Origin: Labilibaculum sp.
GTDB lineage: Bacteria; Bacteroidota; Bacteroidia; Bacteroidales; Marinifilaceae
DNA: 64,000 nucleotides
Reading direction: 5' to 3'
Assembly (NCBI GenBank): GCA_016342745.1
Contig: JAEINT010000010.1
Coordinates: 1 to 64,000 of the forward strand
The notes under the pieces are model-generated. The model was given only the letters and a program-made list of their open reading frames with translations, was not told the DNA's origin and searched no databases. This document shows positions 25,891 to 34,979 of the stretch, piece after piece. A program made the translations under genes and the position numbers. Position 1 is the stretch's first letter. Each line of letters starts with the position of its first letter.

Positions 25891-26802
25891 ATGTCCCCAA
25901 TACGTTCTCTAGACCAAATGGTCCAACATCTTCGCGAAAGCGGACGAAAGAAAAAAATTGCTGTTGCTTATGCACAAGATCCAAATACCATTGGCGCAAT
26001 TGCTAAGGCTATTGATGAGGGATTTGTTGATGCGGTAATGATTGGCGATGAGCAAGAAATTCGTTCTAAAGCTCAATTAGAAGATATCAATCCTGATATT
26101 TTTACAATCGTTCATATTCCTAATGATGTTGCAGCAACTACAGAAGCGGTTCGAATGGCTCGAGCCGATGAGGTAGATGTTGTAATGAAGGGATTAGTTG
26201 GAACAGACAAATTTTTAAAAGCAGTTTTGAACAAAGAGCATGGTTTATTGCCTCCAAAAGCTGTAATGAGTTATGTGTGTGCTTTGGATTTACCAAAATA
26301 TGACAAGTTGCTTTTTGTTTCGGACACGGCAGTTTTGCCTTTTCCTGATTTGAATCAGAAAATTGCGATGGTCAACTATTCGGTGAATATGGCGAAGAAG
26401 TTTGGAATTGAAAAGCCTAAAGTGGCTTTGATTTCTGCGACTGAAAAACCTAATAAAGCATTTCCTTCAAGCATTGATGATACACTAATTTGTAAAATGG
26501 CTGATCGTGGTCAGATAAAAGATTGTATTGTTGATGGTCCTTTGGATGTATTTCTAGCTTGCGATCCTGCATCTGTTGAAATCAAAGGTATTCCAACTCC
26601 AATTAATGGAGAGGCAGATTGCTTGGTATTTCCATCTTTAGAATCGTGTAATTCTTTTTACAAAGGCTTGATGTTATTTGCAGGTGGAGAACTTGGTGGA
26701 TTGATTCAAGGGACAACAAAACCTGTTGTGGTGATGTCGAGAAGTGAGAGCGAGAAATCTAAATTCTATTGCATCGCATTATCCGTATTAATGGCAGATT
26801 AA
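25891..26802 (+). CDS. Phosphate butyryltransferase-type phosphate acyltransferase (second copy)
   Basis: A 303-aa paralog of the preceding gene with the same landmarks in order: 'MKGLVGTDKFLKAVLNKEHG' (about 96-115), 'FVSDTAVLPFPDLNQK', 'CKMADRGQIKDCIVDGPLDV' and 'VFPSLESCNSFYKGL'. Differences cluster in the substrate-facing loops ('SATEKPNKAFPSSIDD' versus 'AASEQVLPKMEACVDA'), which suggests a different acyl group such as branched or longer chains. It probably shares the upstream promoter, but a hairpin separates the two. No acyl kinase partner follows; ackA of this window is 4.5 kb upstream. Confidence 0.83.
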   Translation: MSPIRSLDQMVQHLRESGRKKKIAVAYAQDPNTIGAIAKAIDEGFVDAVMIGDEQEIRSKAQLEDINPDIFTIVHIPNDVAATTEAVRMARADEVDVVMKGLVGTDKFLKAVLNKEHGLLPPKAVMSYVCALDLPKYDKLLFVSDTAVLPFPDLNQKIAMVNYSVNMAKKFGIEKPKVALISATEKPNKAFPSSIDDTLICKMADRGQIKDCIVDGPLDVFLACDPASVEIKGIPTPINGEADCLVFPSLESCNSFYKGLMLFAGGELGGLIQGTTKPVVVMSRSESEKSKFYCIALSVLMAD

Positions 26803-26838
26803 ATAATTGGTAATTATCAATTTATAATGAATAATTGT

Positions 26839-26868
26839 AGAGGCGCGAACTATCGTGTCTCTTTTTTA
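26839..26868 (+). terminator. Intrinsic terminator after the second acyltransferase
   Basis: AGAGGCGCGA-ACTA-TCGTGTCTCT is a 10-bp stem with two G-U pairs, followed by TTTTT. It lies 37 bp after the stop codon. Confidence 0.7.
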
Positions 26869-26975
26869 TTGCAGCTTAATAGTGGTTTGCGTTTTGGTGC
26901 CTTAAATTATAATTTCTGTGCACTTCGAATCTATTTAATTAATAATTATTAATTCATAACTCATCATTCAATTCT

Positions 26976-26983
26976 TATCTTTG
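26976..26983 (+). promoter_or_regulatory. -7 box very close to the radical SAM start codon
   Basis: TATCTTTG matches TAnnTTTG and ends only 4 bp before the ATG at 26988. If used, transcription would begin about at the start codon, giving a leaderless or near-leaderless mRNA. Confidence 0.4.
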
Positions 26984-26987
26984 CCAA

Positions 26988-28136
26988 ATGACAAATCCAA
27001 AACCATATTGCTTAATGCCATGGATACACTACCATGTTGGAAATGCGGGTCGGGTAAAAGCATGCTGTGTAGCAAATATTCCATTTGGGGATAGCAATAC
27101 ACAAACATTTTCTGAAATATGGAATGGAGCAGCAATAGATGAGTTAAGAGTGAAATTTGCAAAAGGAGAAAAGGATTCTCGTTGCAAAGTTTGTCATCGA
27201 TTAGAGGAAGCAGGAGGGAAGAGTATACGACAAGAAACGCATGAGAAATTTGGAGGATACTTCGCTAAGGATAAAAGTAATCTTCCAATCTATTTTGACA
27301 TCCGCTTTTCAAATGCCTGCAATTTTGCTTGTCGTACTTGTTGGCACGGTGCTAGTTCAGCTTGGTTTCCCGAGGCCAAACAAATGGGACGAAATATGGG
27401 TGAAAAAGCCTTATTGCAAAATATCAACGATTTTGATGCATTTATAGAACAGACAGGAGAAGCATTGTTAAACGCCAAAGAAATCTACTTTGCCGGGGGT
27501 GAGCCCTTAGCCACAAAAGAGCATTATCTCTTGTTAGATTGGCTGGTAAAGAACAAGGCGACACAAATTCATTTGCGTTACAATACGAACTTCTCACAAT
27601 TGAAAATGGGAGGCTATAATGTGCTGGATTATTGGAAACATTTTTCAGCAGTGGAAATATTATCTAGTATTGATGCGCACGGAGAACTGGGAGAATATAT
27701 CCGAAAAGGCTTTAATTGGGAGCAATTTAGGGCGAACAGAAAGTTAATTCAATCCCATAAACACATTCGCTTTTTAATAGCGCCAACAATTTCTGTTTTC
27801 TCGATATTAAATTTGCCAGAGCTTTACAAAACTTGCCTGCAAGAGGAAATAATTGATGCTGATGGATTGTACATTAATATGCTCGACAGACCCTTGCATT
27901 ACAATACAAAAGCATTGCCAGAGGAATACAAGCAAAAGGTTGTAGAGGAATACCTTAGCTTTTACACTTGGGCGGAGAAGGAGAAGATCCCACCGAAAAT
28001 ACTTAATCAGTTTAAAGAGTGTGAGACTTACATGCTTAGCGAAGATCTTTCGAAGCAATGGAAAAACTTCCAAAAGGAAACCGCTCTTTTAGATGAGATG
28101 AGAAATGAAAGTGTACATGAGGTCTTGGATTTTTAA
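26988..28136 (+). CDS. Radical SAM protein with an N-terminal twitch/SPASM-like cluster region
   Basis: A 382-aa cytosolic radical SAM enzyme. The SAM-cluster motif is CNFACRTC (Cys111, Cys115, Cys118). Ahead of it, residues 1-70 hold Cys8 (PYCLMPWIHYH), Cys26-Cys27 (VKACC) and Cys66/Cys69 (CKVC), the auxiliary-cluster arrangement of 'twitch'-type proteins in which the SPASM-like part precedes the barrel. The downstream 'YFAGGEPLATKEHYLLLDWL' is the GGE motif for SAM binding. The substrate is unknown; many relatives modify peptides or sugars. The Cys8 segment supports the first ATG as the true start. The gene stands alone. Confidence 0.85.
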   Translation: MTNPKPYCLMPWIHYHVGNAGRVKACCVANIPFGDSNTQTFSEIWNGAAIDELRVKFAKGEKDSRCKVCHRLEEAGGKSIRQETHEKFGGYFAKDKSNLPIYFDIRFSNACNFACRTCWHGASSAWFPEAKQMGRNMGEKALLQNINDFDAFIEQTGEALLNAKEIYFAGGEPLATKEHYLLLDWLVKNKATQIHLRYNTNFSQLKMGGYNVLDYWKHFSAVEILSSIDAHGELGEYIRKGFNWEQFRANRKLIQSHKHIRFLIAPTISVFSILNLPELYKTCLQEEIIDADGLYINMLDRPLHYNTKALPEEYKQKVVEEYLSFYTWAEKEKIPPKILNQFKECETYMLSEDLSKQWKNFQKETALLDEMRNESVHEVLDF

Positions 28137-28175
28137 AATTAGTTAATTCTACAATAGTAGTAAGATTATCTTGTG

Positions 28176-30776
28176 TTAAGATTGCTTACGATCACTTTCA
28201 ATTAAAGGCAAAGTAAATGAGAAGCAAGAGCCAATACCAACTTCACTTTCTACCCATATTTTGCCACCCAACATTTTCACATAGGCCTTAGTAATGGCTA
28301 ATCCTAAACCAGAACCTTCATAAACCTTTTCGTCTTCAATATCTGCTTGTATAAAGCGTTCAAATATTGCAGTTTGTCTTTTTTTAGGGATTCCAATTCC
28401 AGTATCTTTTATATGGAATTCAAGCTTTTGTTGTTGAGCCTCTTTTTTTATTGAGTAAGCAAATTCAATTTTACCAGAATGTGTGAATTTTATTGCGTTT
28501 TTAATCAGGTTGGTAATGATTGAATTTAGTTTTTCAAGATCAGATTTTATTACACAATATTCCTTAGGAAGTTTATTTGGAATGATAAGTTGTATGCCTT
28601 TACGATTCGCTTCGGGTAAAAAGAATTCGAGAAGATCATCAGCATGTTGATTTAAATCAATAGACGATAGGCTTACATCTGCTTGTCCCGATTCAATTGT
28701 CGAAATATCAATAATATCATGTATGGTGGATAACATACGTGCACCACTATTTTCGATTATTTTGATGTATTTTTGTTGTTTTTCTCCAGTAAGCCCAGGT
28801 GTTTTTAAGAGATCGGTGAAACCAAGAATTCCATTCATTGGGGTACGAATCTCATGACTCATATTTGCTAGAAAGGCCGATTTTAATCGATCCGATTCTT
28901 CTGCTTTTTCTTTGGCTTTTATGAGCTCATTTTCAGCTTCTTTACTTTTTGTAACATCTCTTCCAATAACACAAATGTATTTTTCCTTATGGCCTCTATC
29001 TATTCTTGAAAGATTAAAGTCGAATGGGATGTAAGAATTGTCTTTTGCTCGAGCTTCTACCTGAATCGAACTTCTCCCATATTCTAAACAGTCATTAGTA
29101 CATTTTTCAAGTCGATCCAAATCCTCGTCTTTATGAAAAGATGCTGAACCTGCTAATCTAGATTTCATTTCTTCATTTGTGTAACCTAATATATCCAGAT
29201 TGGCCTGGTTCCAATAAATGGGTTCGCCAGTTTCTGGATTGAATATGTATATCACATCTGTGGCTGCATTCATTACAGATTCACTAAAGGCTTTTTCACG
29301 TTTAACTTCTTCTGCTGCTAGTTTACGCTCTGTAATATCTCTAAAAGCAGTAACTCTATGTTTTAGATTGTCTTTATCGATATATGTTTTTCCTTCTATT
29401 TCAACGGGGAATTCGGTCCCGTCTTTTTTAAACATAGTGATTTCATATGGAAGGGTGCGCTCATCTTTAATATTTTTGTAGACAATTTTTTGGTGTTCTT
29501 TTTTTACTAGCATTCTTACCAAATCTGCACTGTTTATTTCATCTGGTGTGTAACCAAATAGTTTAACAAAAGATTCATTCATGCTAATTGGAACTCCTTT
29601 GTCATGAATTAAAATCCCTTCGAATGTTACATTGGAAAGAATTTCAAATTTTGTTTTGTGTTCTTCACGGCTGTTTTTTGCTTCTAAAAGTTCTTTCTCC
29701 TGCTCGATTCTTTTGGTTACATCAACAGAGGCACAGTCAAGAATACCACTTTTGCTAAGTTTAAACGATGCTTCATTCCAAATAAGAGTGCCATCCACTT
29801 TTTTAGTGTGCATTAACACATTGTCTATTCTTCCTTTGCTATTAATTTCAGATAAGATGTGTTCTCTATCCTCAATATTTGCATAATGATTTACACTTTT
29901 AAATTTTTCTTTGAATTCGCTAATTGTAGTGTAGCCAAATAGTTTTGCAGCAGCATGATTTGCATGAATTGCTTTTCCTTTTTTTAAATCAAGTTGAAAT
30001 AATGCTACAAGTGCGCTCTTATATAGGTTTTTATAGTGTTTGTCTTTTTCCTGAAGTTTTATTTCCATTTCTTTTTGTCCAGAAATATCAACAATATCAG
30101 ATATGGAATAATTCTCTCCCTCAATTTCGATTAAACTAACATTTACATCTGCTAAGATTGTTTTTCCAGATTTATGGAGTAGAGAAAGTTCTTTAATTTC
30201 TAATTTTTTCTCATTTAAAAGAATAGAAAGTAATCGATCTCTGTCTCCCTCAAATTTCCAAAATTTTTCAGTGGTTTTTCCTAAGATTTCATCTCGTGTG
30301 TATCCAAAGGTGGTTTCAAAACTTGAATTGCATTCAATTATTCTTCTGTTTTCAATATTATTGATTGCGATTGCATTAGGAGAATTTTCAAATATGCTGC
30401 GAAATTTATCTTCTGTGACTTTCTTTTTTGTGATATCCTTGCCAATGCAATAGATTTGATTTTCTTCAAGAATTGGTCTGAATGTCCAGTGAATATATTT
30501 AATCTCCCCATTTTTACAGACGTATCTGTTTTCAAAATTTTGAGAAATATTCCCTTTCGATAAATTAAACATTTCCTCATCATTCTTGGGATGATCATGA
30601 GGATGTATAAAATCTAAAAATGGTTTAGAGAGTAGTTCTTCCTCCGAATAACCCAATAGTTTTTCCCAAGAAGGGTTGACGTATTTTAAAAAACCATCAA
30701 AACCTGCAATGCAAATTAAATCTGGAGATAATTTAAGAAAATGAGATTGCAGTTTTGGTGAGATATTGTTCTTCAT
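28176..30776 (-). CDS. Five-PAS-domain sensor histidine kinase
   Basis: An 866-aa soluble sensor kinase with no membrane segment. Five PAS domains run in order, starting at about residues 10, 125, 250, 375 and 495. Each is recognisable by an N..(F/L)(G/L)YT-type segment such as 'FGYTRDEILGKT', 'FGYTPDEINSAD' and 'LGYTNEEMKS', with PAC tails ('RDITERK', 'RDVTKSK'). The HisKA domain has FLANMSHEIRTPMNGILGF (phospho-acceptor His641), followed by HATPase_c ('NLIKNAIKFTHSG', 'DTGIGIPKKRQ', 'GSGLGLAITKAYVKMLGG'). No receiver domain is fused and no response regulator is adjacent. It likely senses an intracellular redox or ligand signal. Confidence 0.92.
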   Translation of the reverse strand: MKNNISPKLQSHFLKLSPDLICIAGFDGFLKYVNPSWEKLLGYSEEELLSKPFLDFIHPHDHPKNDEEMFNLSKGNISQNFENRYVCKNGEIKYIHWTFRPILEENQIYCIGKDITKKKVTEDKFRSIFENSPNAIAINNIENRRIIECNSSFETTFGYTRDEILGKTTEKFWKFEGDRDRLLSILLNEKKLEIKELSLLHKSGKTILADVNVSLIEIEGENYSISDIVDISGQKEMEIKLQEKDKHYKNLYKSALVALFQLDLKKGKAIHANHAAAKLFGYTTISEFKEKFKSVNHYANIEDREHILSEINSKGRIDNVLMHTKKVDGTLIWNEASFKLSKSGILDCASVDVTKRIEQEKELLEAKNSREEHKTKFEILSNVTFEGILIHDKGVPISMNESFVKLFGYTPDEINSADLVRMLVKKEHQKIVYKNIKDERTLPYEITMFKKDGTEFPVEIEGKTYIDKDNLKHRVTAFRDITERKLAAEEVKREKAFSESVMNAATDVIYIFNPETGEPIYWNQANLDILGYTNEEMKSRLAGSASFHKDEDLDRLEKCTNDCLEYGRSSIQVEARAKDNSYIPFDFNLSRIDRGHKEKYICVIGRDVTKSKEAENELIKAKEKAEESDRLKSAFLANMSHEIRTPMNGILGFTDLLKTPGLTGEKQQKYIKIIENSGARMLSTIHDIIDISTIESGQADVSLSSIDLNQHADDLLEFFLPEANRKGIQLIIPNKLPKEYCVIKSDLEKLNSIITNLIKNAIKFTHSGKIEFAYSIKKEAQQQKLEFHIKDTGIGIPKKRQTAIFERFIQADIEDEKVYEGSGLGLAITKAYVKMLGGKIWVESEVGIGSCFSFTLPLIESDRKQS

Positions 30777-31028
30777 TTAATAGAATTAAGAGGGTTCTAT
30801 CAAATATAACAAAAAAATGAGTTTTCGTTCAATAAAACGAAGTATTGATTATGTAATAGAAAATGATTCTAATTAGATAGAATTTCTCTTGCTTTAGCGA
30901 TGAACGTATGGAAGTATTGATCTTTTTTATTCAGAATTATTTATTGTGAGTGGAGAAGGGAGGATTGTTCATTCCTTTTTTTTGCTGCATCACTTGTACA
31001 GTACAAACTTATGGCTGCTGGAGCTAAT

Positions 31029-31514
31029 TTAGCTTCCCGTAGTCACTGCTAATCGATTCCAATCCTTTTTTATTTTCTCTAACCTAAATAGAAAAGGAAA
31101 AAGAAGAAGAAGTTCGAGTCGGAAGCTAACATGAAAGCCAGGATTGCCATCTATAAAGGGATAAATTAGCGTAACAAATAGACATAAACCGATACCAAAT
31201 AATGCATCGGCATAGCCTAGAAAAATAGCCCAGTCTTTTTCGGTCCATAAGCCAAATGCAGTTACTCCTTTAAAGAAAAAGATACCTGTTAAAAGTAAGC
31301 CCAAATAAGATGTTGGATCGTTAGTTTCAAGACCATAAAGAGCTAATTGGAGCTGAAATCCAAACAAGCCAAGAATAAAACAAATTGGAGCTAGCACGCC
31401 AAATACTAAAAATATCCACACAAATGTTTTAATCCACCAAGGAAGTAAATTTCTTCTTCTTTCCTGAATTGGTATCGGTTCTGTCTCTGTAATTTCAATT
31501 TGCTGATTTTCCAT
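31029..31514 (-). CDS. Four-helix membrane protein, unknown function
   Basis: A 161-aa protein. A hydrophilic N-terminus (about 1-22) precedes hydrophobic segments at about 28-52, 68-88, 95-115 and 130-145, with 'PWWIKTFVWIFLVFGVLAP' the strongest. I do not recognise a family. Its 5' end faces a REP-like hairpin at 31574-31605. The 252-bp gap to the PAS kinase downstream holds nothing I can identify. Confidence 0.6.
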   Translation of the reverse strand: MENQQIEITETEPIPIQERRRNLLPWWIKTFVWIFLVFGVLAPICFILGLFGFQLQLALYGLETNDPTSYLGLLLTGIFFFKGVTAFGLWTEKDWAIFLGYADALFGIGLCLFVTLIYPFIDGNPGFHVSFRLELLLLFPFLFRLEKIKKDWNRLAVTTGS

Positions 31515-31573
31515 TCGGTTTATTTATGGGCAAGATTTTAGGAATACTATTTTCGCTGTACATTTTTTTCGAT

Positions 31574-31605
31574 TAGCCACACGATAGAATCGTGCGGGAG
31601 CGGGG
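31574..31605. repeat. REP-like palindromic element (copy 1)
   Basis: TAGCCACACGAT-AGA-ATCGTGCGG followed by GAGCGGGG. The palindrome core is 31577-31597 with one mismatch. It belongs to the family described for 40234-40907 and lies between two minus-strand genes. Confidence 0.8.
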
Positions 31606-31621
31606 ATATTGTATGTCTGTG

Positions 31622-32719
31622 CTATTTCTGAATCCACCGGCTTAAACTATCCAAGTGTACCTTCATTTCCTTACCTGTTTGTGGTAATTTTTCTGTTGGC
31701 AAATCCAGATGGTTATTTGGTATTTCCTCTTGGTACTGCTCAAATATCTCCTTTGTTAATGCTACAGAAAACTGTGGAAGCTTTCGGTTTTCCCTAAATT
31801 TGGCAATTGGGATTATTGCTTCCAGAATTCCTTCGCTTGTATTGTCAAGCCTCGAAATTACTTTGCCATTAGGAGATACCAACATTGAGTTGCCACCGTA
31901 TTTAGAATCAGCAGGTATATTTGCCATAGCCGAATACACATTGTTTTGCATTGCTGTACAAATTACATCCGATTCGAAAAATAGGGTAGACGTTCTTAAA
32001 ATAATCTCTGCACCTTTCATTGCTAATGCCGTAAATACCAAAGGATCGAGTTGAACGGTACTAACTGCTATATTGCCATACTCGGTTCTAAGTACAGGGA
32101 ATTCTTCCTCTATTCCATATTTTTCTCTGAATTTAGTTCTTACACTCTCAACCGTAGTGGTAGTTAACTCGAAGGATGAATAAAAGCGTTTGATGTTTTT
32201 TGGTTTCCAAACTTTTTTGAGAATTGATCCATCGCGACCAATAATGGTAGTAAGACTCAAAATATGATCAGGCCAATCTGCATCAATAGCATAACTGCCA
32301 AAAATTAAATAGGTATCGTATTTTTTGGCTAAGGCCGATAGAACATCAGATTCTGGTCCCGGAATTTGTAAAGCCATCTTCACTTTATCTTTTCGTCCTC
32401 CGTATAAATAACCAGTTAATGGAAACTCATGCAGCAAAATAATATTTGGCTTTTTACCTGTTGTACATGCCTCTTCAATTAGGCCTTTTACTTTAGCCAG
32501 ATTTTCATTAACGATATCTTGTGCATCGTCTATTTTCCCAACATTCTTTACCGAATTTTGAATGATTTTTAAAACAACAGAATCTTTTACCAGTGGAACT
32601 GTTTTGTAGGTTCCATCTGCTTTAACCATGGAATGAATGATTTCTTCTTTAGGTTTATTTGTACAAGATATTGCTATTAGGCAAATTGCAATAAGTGTTA
32701 GTTGTAGTAGTTTGTTCAT
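31622..32719 (-). CDS. Nitrilase-fold lipoprotein lacking the catalytic cysteine
   Basis: A 365-aa predicted lipoprotein. The signal ends in 'LIAISC' (lipidated Cys19), then comes a carbon-nitrogen-hydrolase fold. The Glu is present (Glu98 in LLHEFPLTGY), as is a Lys candidate (Lys172/174 in VWKPKNIKRF). The position of the nucleophilic Cys, after the strand 'GNIAVST', is Val222, so the classical Glu-Lys-Cys triad is broken. It may be a pseudoenzyme or use another residue. Export to the periplasm is unusual for nitrilases apart from Lnt-type acyltransferases. It lies upstream of a REP hairpin and after an RDD gene, possibly in one transcript. Confidence 0.7.
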   Translation of the reverse strand: MNKLLQLTLIAICLIAISCTNKPKEEIIHSMVKADGTYKTVPLVKDSVVLKIIQNSVKNVGKIDDAQDIVNENLAKVKGLIEEACTTGKKPNIILLHEFPLTGYLYGGRKDKVKMALQIPGPESDVLSALAKKYDTYLIFGSYAIDADWPDHILSLTTIIGRDGSILKKVWKPKNIKRFYSSFELTTTTVESVRTKFREKYGIEEEFPVLRTEYGNIAVSTVQLDPLVFTALAMKGAEIILRTSTLFFESDVICTAMQNNVYSAMANIPADSKYGGNSMLVSPNGKVISRLDNTSEGILEAIIPIAKFRENRKLPQFSVALTKEIFEQYQEEIPNNHLDLPTEKLPQTGKEMKVHLDSLSRWIQK

Positions 32720-32747
32720 GTTTAGGAAATTAGGTTTTTATGTGGTG

Positions 32748-33182
32748 TTATTCTTCAATGCTTTCGCTTAATTCGTTTTGAATTTCTTCCGAATAGATAA
32801 CAATAGAACCCGATAAAAAATCGTGTATGGCTCTGTTTTGCTCATCTCTCGACATGGTTAACAAAGATATCCAACCCAATAGTACTTTTACTACAAAGCG
32901 AATAATTGCCATCGGGAAGAGAATGTTCTTTTCTTGATTCTTCACTCTTTTTACTCGAATACCGATTATAAAATGACCAATGGTACCACCAAATAAACTG
33001 GTAAAAATCGGATCGTACAATCCAAAAATAAACAGGAATGCAATTATTCGTGCATTGTCGGGTACATGCTCAAATTGCGAAAAAGCATAGGTGGTTAAAA
33101 ACATGAATAGGATGATAACAATAGAATCTGTCATGATCGCTTTTACTCGGTCGGGTATTGCTGGGTAGATTTCTTTTATCAT
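32748..33182 (-). CDS. RDD family membrane protein
   Basis: A 144-aa inner-membrane protein with the RDD pattern: Arg and Asp in 'PDRVKAIMTDSIVIILFMFL' (first helix), 'GGTIGHFIIGIRVKRV' in the middle and 'NRAIHDFLSGSIVI' at the end. RDD proteins are proposed transporters or membrane regulators; no specific substrate is known. It starts 3 bp after the stop of the upstream 243-aa membrane protein gene (33186-33917), so the two are probably co-transcribed. Confidence 0.85.
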   Translation of the reverse strand: MIKEIYPAIPDRVKAIMTDSIVIILFMFLTTYAFSQFEHVPDNARIIAFLFIFGLYDPIFTSLFGGTIGHFIIGIRVKRVKNQEKNILFPMAIIRFVVKVLLGWISLLTMSRDEQNRAIHDFLSGSIVIYSEEIQNELSESIEE

Positions 33183-33185
33183 GAG

Positions 33186-33917
33186 TTAGAGATTTTTCTT
33201 GTGTGTTTTTCCGGAAAGGTCCCAATGAATTAATTGCAAATGGAATAATTCTCCAGTATCATTATTTTGAACTTGTTTTAAATTATCTAATTCAAATAAT
33301 AAGTCTGCATTGTGCCAGTTTTCTTTGCCGATTGGCAGAATAAGTGTGTAATCGTTTTCTGTAGATTCAATTCTGACCGCTTGCTGCATATCATTGTAGA
33401 AATATTCAAAATCGGTAAGTATTCTGCCTACCTCTTGCAGGTTAGATTCACTAATTGTTCCTTCATCGAAATAGATTTCGTGTTCAATTTCTCCATAGAT
33501 CATTTTATCTCCAGGAAATAGAGGTGTTGAAAAGGCAAAAGATATAATAATGAGAATATTAATTAGTACGCCAAAAATTGTAAAACCAGTAACTGCCCAA
33601 TTAGAGGCCTTGTTTTCGGTTTCAATTAACAGATCATTTATACTATCTGCCAAATAATGATGATAGACTAAATAAACAATTCCTGTGTACAGGGATGAAA
33701 ATACAAGGTTGGGGATCTTATCTGAAATTTCTTCGGGAATTTGCATTAAGCCATAAAACAAAATTGATGTAAATATGAAGGTGATAATTAAGGCAAGTGA
33801 TGCCCTTTTATCGTCTCCAATTTGCTTAAAATTTTTATAGATGAGAATACCTGGTGGAATAGGGCCTCCAAGAAATGTTGCAAAGTAAATCTGTTTCTCA
33901 GAATAATATTTTTGCAT
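33186..33917 (-). CDS. Membrane protein with soluble C-terminal domain, unknown
   Basis: A 243-aa protein. Hydrophobic segments at about 10-28, 40-60, 68-90 and 110-132 are followed by a hydrophilic C-terminal domain (about 135-243). The N-terminal 'FLGGPIPPGILIYKNFKQIGDD' recurs in small Bacteroidota membrane proteins, but I cannot name a family. Its stop is 3 bp before the RDD start; its own start is 24 bp from the stop of the upstream exported-protein gene. A cell-envelope role is inference. Confidence 0.62.
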   Translation of the reverse strand: MQKYYSEKQIYFATFLGGPIPPGILIYKNFKQIGDDKRASLALIITFIFTSILFYGLMQIPEEISDKIPNLVFSSLYTGIVYLVYHHYLADSINDLLIETENKASNWAVTGFTIFGVLINILIIISFAFSTPLFPGDKMIYGEIEHEIYFDEGTISESNLQEVGRILTDFEYFYNDMQQAVRIESTENDYTLILPIGKENWHNADLLFELDNLKQVQNNDTGELFHLQLIHWDLSGKTHKKNL

Positions 33918-33941
33918 AAAATTAAATGTTGTTTTAAATTA

Positions 33942-34559
33942 TTATTTATGTGGTATTAATTCATAGCTAATTAGAATCATGTGCTCTACTTTTTTTAGCG
34001 TTTTATTTGATAGATCTCGACCAATTTCTTCTCCCCAACAAAACCTTCTAAACTTCTTTCCGTTATATTCATCTTCCCATGCCATGCCATAGAATAGAAG
34101 CGGTGTTTTTCTGTTGTATTCAATGGGTCCTTTCTTAATCTGCTGCCAGTGATGTATGTGTCTGTATTTTTCAGCAATATTGAAAGGAACTGTTGTTACC
34201 ATTTTGGGATGGACAATTTTAATCCAATAGGTATCTGCATTGTCAGAAGCAATCTTAGAGATGAATTTTATTTCCTTATTTTTCTGTTCAGCATTCCAAT
34301 TTCGAAATTTGAAAGACTTACTTGTTATGATTGAATCATTAGCAATTTCATCGATATGGATGAGTAGTTGGTAATCTTGATTAATTGAATCAAAATTGTA
34401 CTTGAAAACCTCAAGACCTAACATTTTTAAAGCATCAGATACATCATCTACTTCCAATTTATCATTAAAAGTTTGAGCATTTAGAGCTGTTGAAGGCAAT
34501 GTAAGTAATGCAATAAACAGATACTTGAATAGTTGCTTTGGTAAAGGTTTAATTTTCAT
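33942..34559 (-). CDS. Exported protein, unknown function
   Basis: A 205-aa protein with a signal peptide ('FKYLFIALLTLPSTALNAQ', cleavage near residue 29). The mature domain is of mixed alpha/beta character, with aromatic-rich 'HIHHWQQIKKGPIEYNRKTPL' and 'RRFCWGEEIGR'. I do not recognise a named domain. It is probably the first gene of the unit running through 33186 and 32748. A REP-like hairpin lies 59 bp upstream. Confidence 0.6.
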   Translation of the reverse strand: MKIKPLPKQLFKYLFIALLTLPSTALNAQTFNDKLEVDDVSDALKMLGLEVFKYNFDSINQDYQLLIHIDEIANDSIITSKSFKFRNWNAEQKNKEIKFISKIASDNADTYWIKIVHPKMVTTVPFNIAEKYRHIHHWQQIKKGPIEYNRKTPLLFYGMAWEDEYNGKKFRRFCWGEEIGRDLSNKTLKKVEHMILISYELIPHK

Positions 34560-34617
34560 TGTTTTGGGCTTGGTTAGTTATTTGTATCTCATTACAGGTG
34601 TTTCACTTTTGATTTTG

Positions 34618-34650
34618 CAGCCAAACGATAGAATTGTGCGGCATCGGGGG
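34618..34650. repeat. REP-like palindromic element (copy 2, diverged)
   Basis: CAGCCAAACGAT-AGA-ATTGTGCGG followed by CATCGGGGG. It matches copy 1 with a few substitutions that keep the pairing mostly intact. It sits 3 bp beyond the stop of the small membrane protein at 34653. Confidence 0.72.
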
Positions 34651-34652
34651 AG

Positions 34653-34979
34653 TTATGCATGCTTAATTTCCTTATTCACCGTTAATAAAAACATCGTAAC
34701 GCCAATCAATGAGAACAATACCGTCATAACTACAATTAAATTGTTTTTTATTTCCATTGTTTTTAAATCTTTTGAGACTAAAACCGCAGCAATAATATTT
34801 ACAATCAGTTGAATGATCCATGCCGAAGAAGAGAGAATTTGAATTAGTTCAGAATCGCCTAAAGCAAATTTAGGAAGCACATGTTGTATGGCTATTGAGA
34901 TTAGATATGTTAATGCATATCCTATAAAAATTAGAATAGCATATTTGTTAATTAAGGCTTTGTATTGGCTATTTGTCAT
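34653..34979 (-). CDS. Small three-helix membrane protein (paralog B)
   Basis: A 108-aa membrane protein with helices at about 12-32, 50-70 and 80-100, separated by 'SKDLKTMEIKNN', the counterpart of 'LKDLRINKIKG' in the neighbouring gene. The two are therefore tandem paralogs. Its start overlaps the upstream paralog's stop by 11 bp, implying coupled translation. I do not recognise the family; length and hydrophobicity suggest a small membrane regulator or immunity-type protein, which is inference. Confidence 0.58.
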   Translation of the reverse strand: MTNSQYKALINKYAILIFIGYALTYLISIAIQHVLPKFALGDSELIQILSSSAWIIQLIVNIIAAVLVSKDLKTMEIKNNLIVVMTVLFSLIGVTMFLLTVNKEIKHA

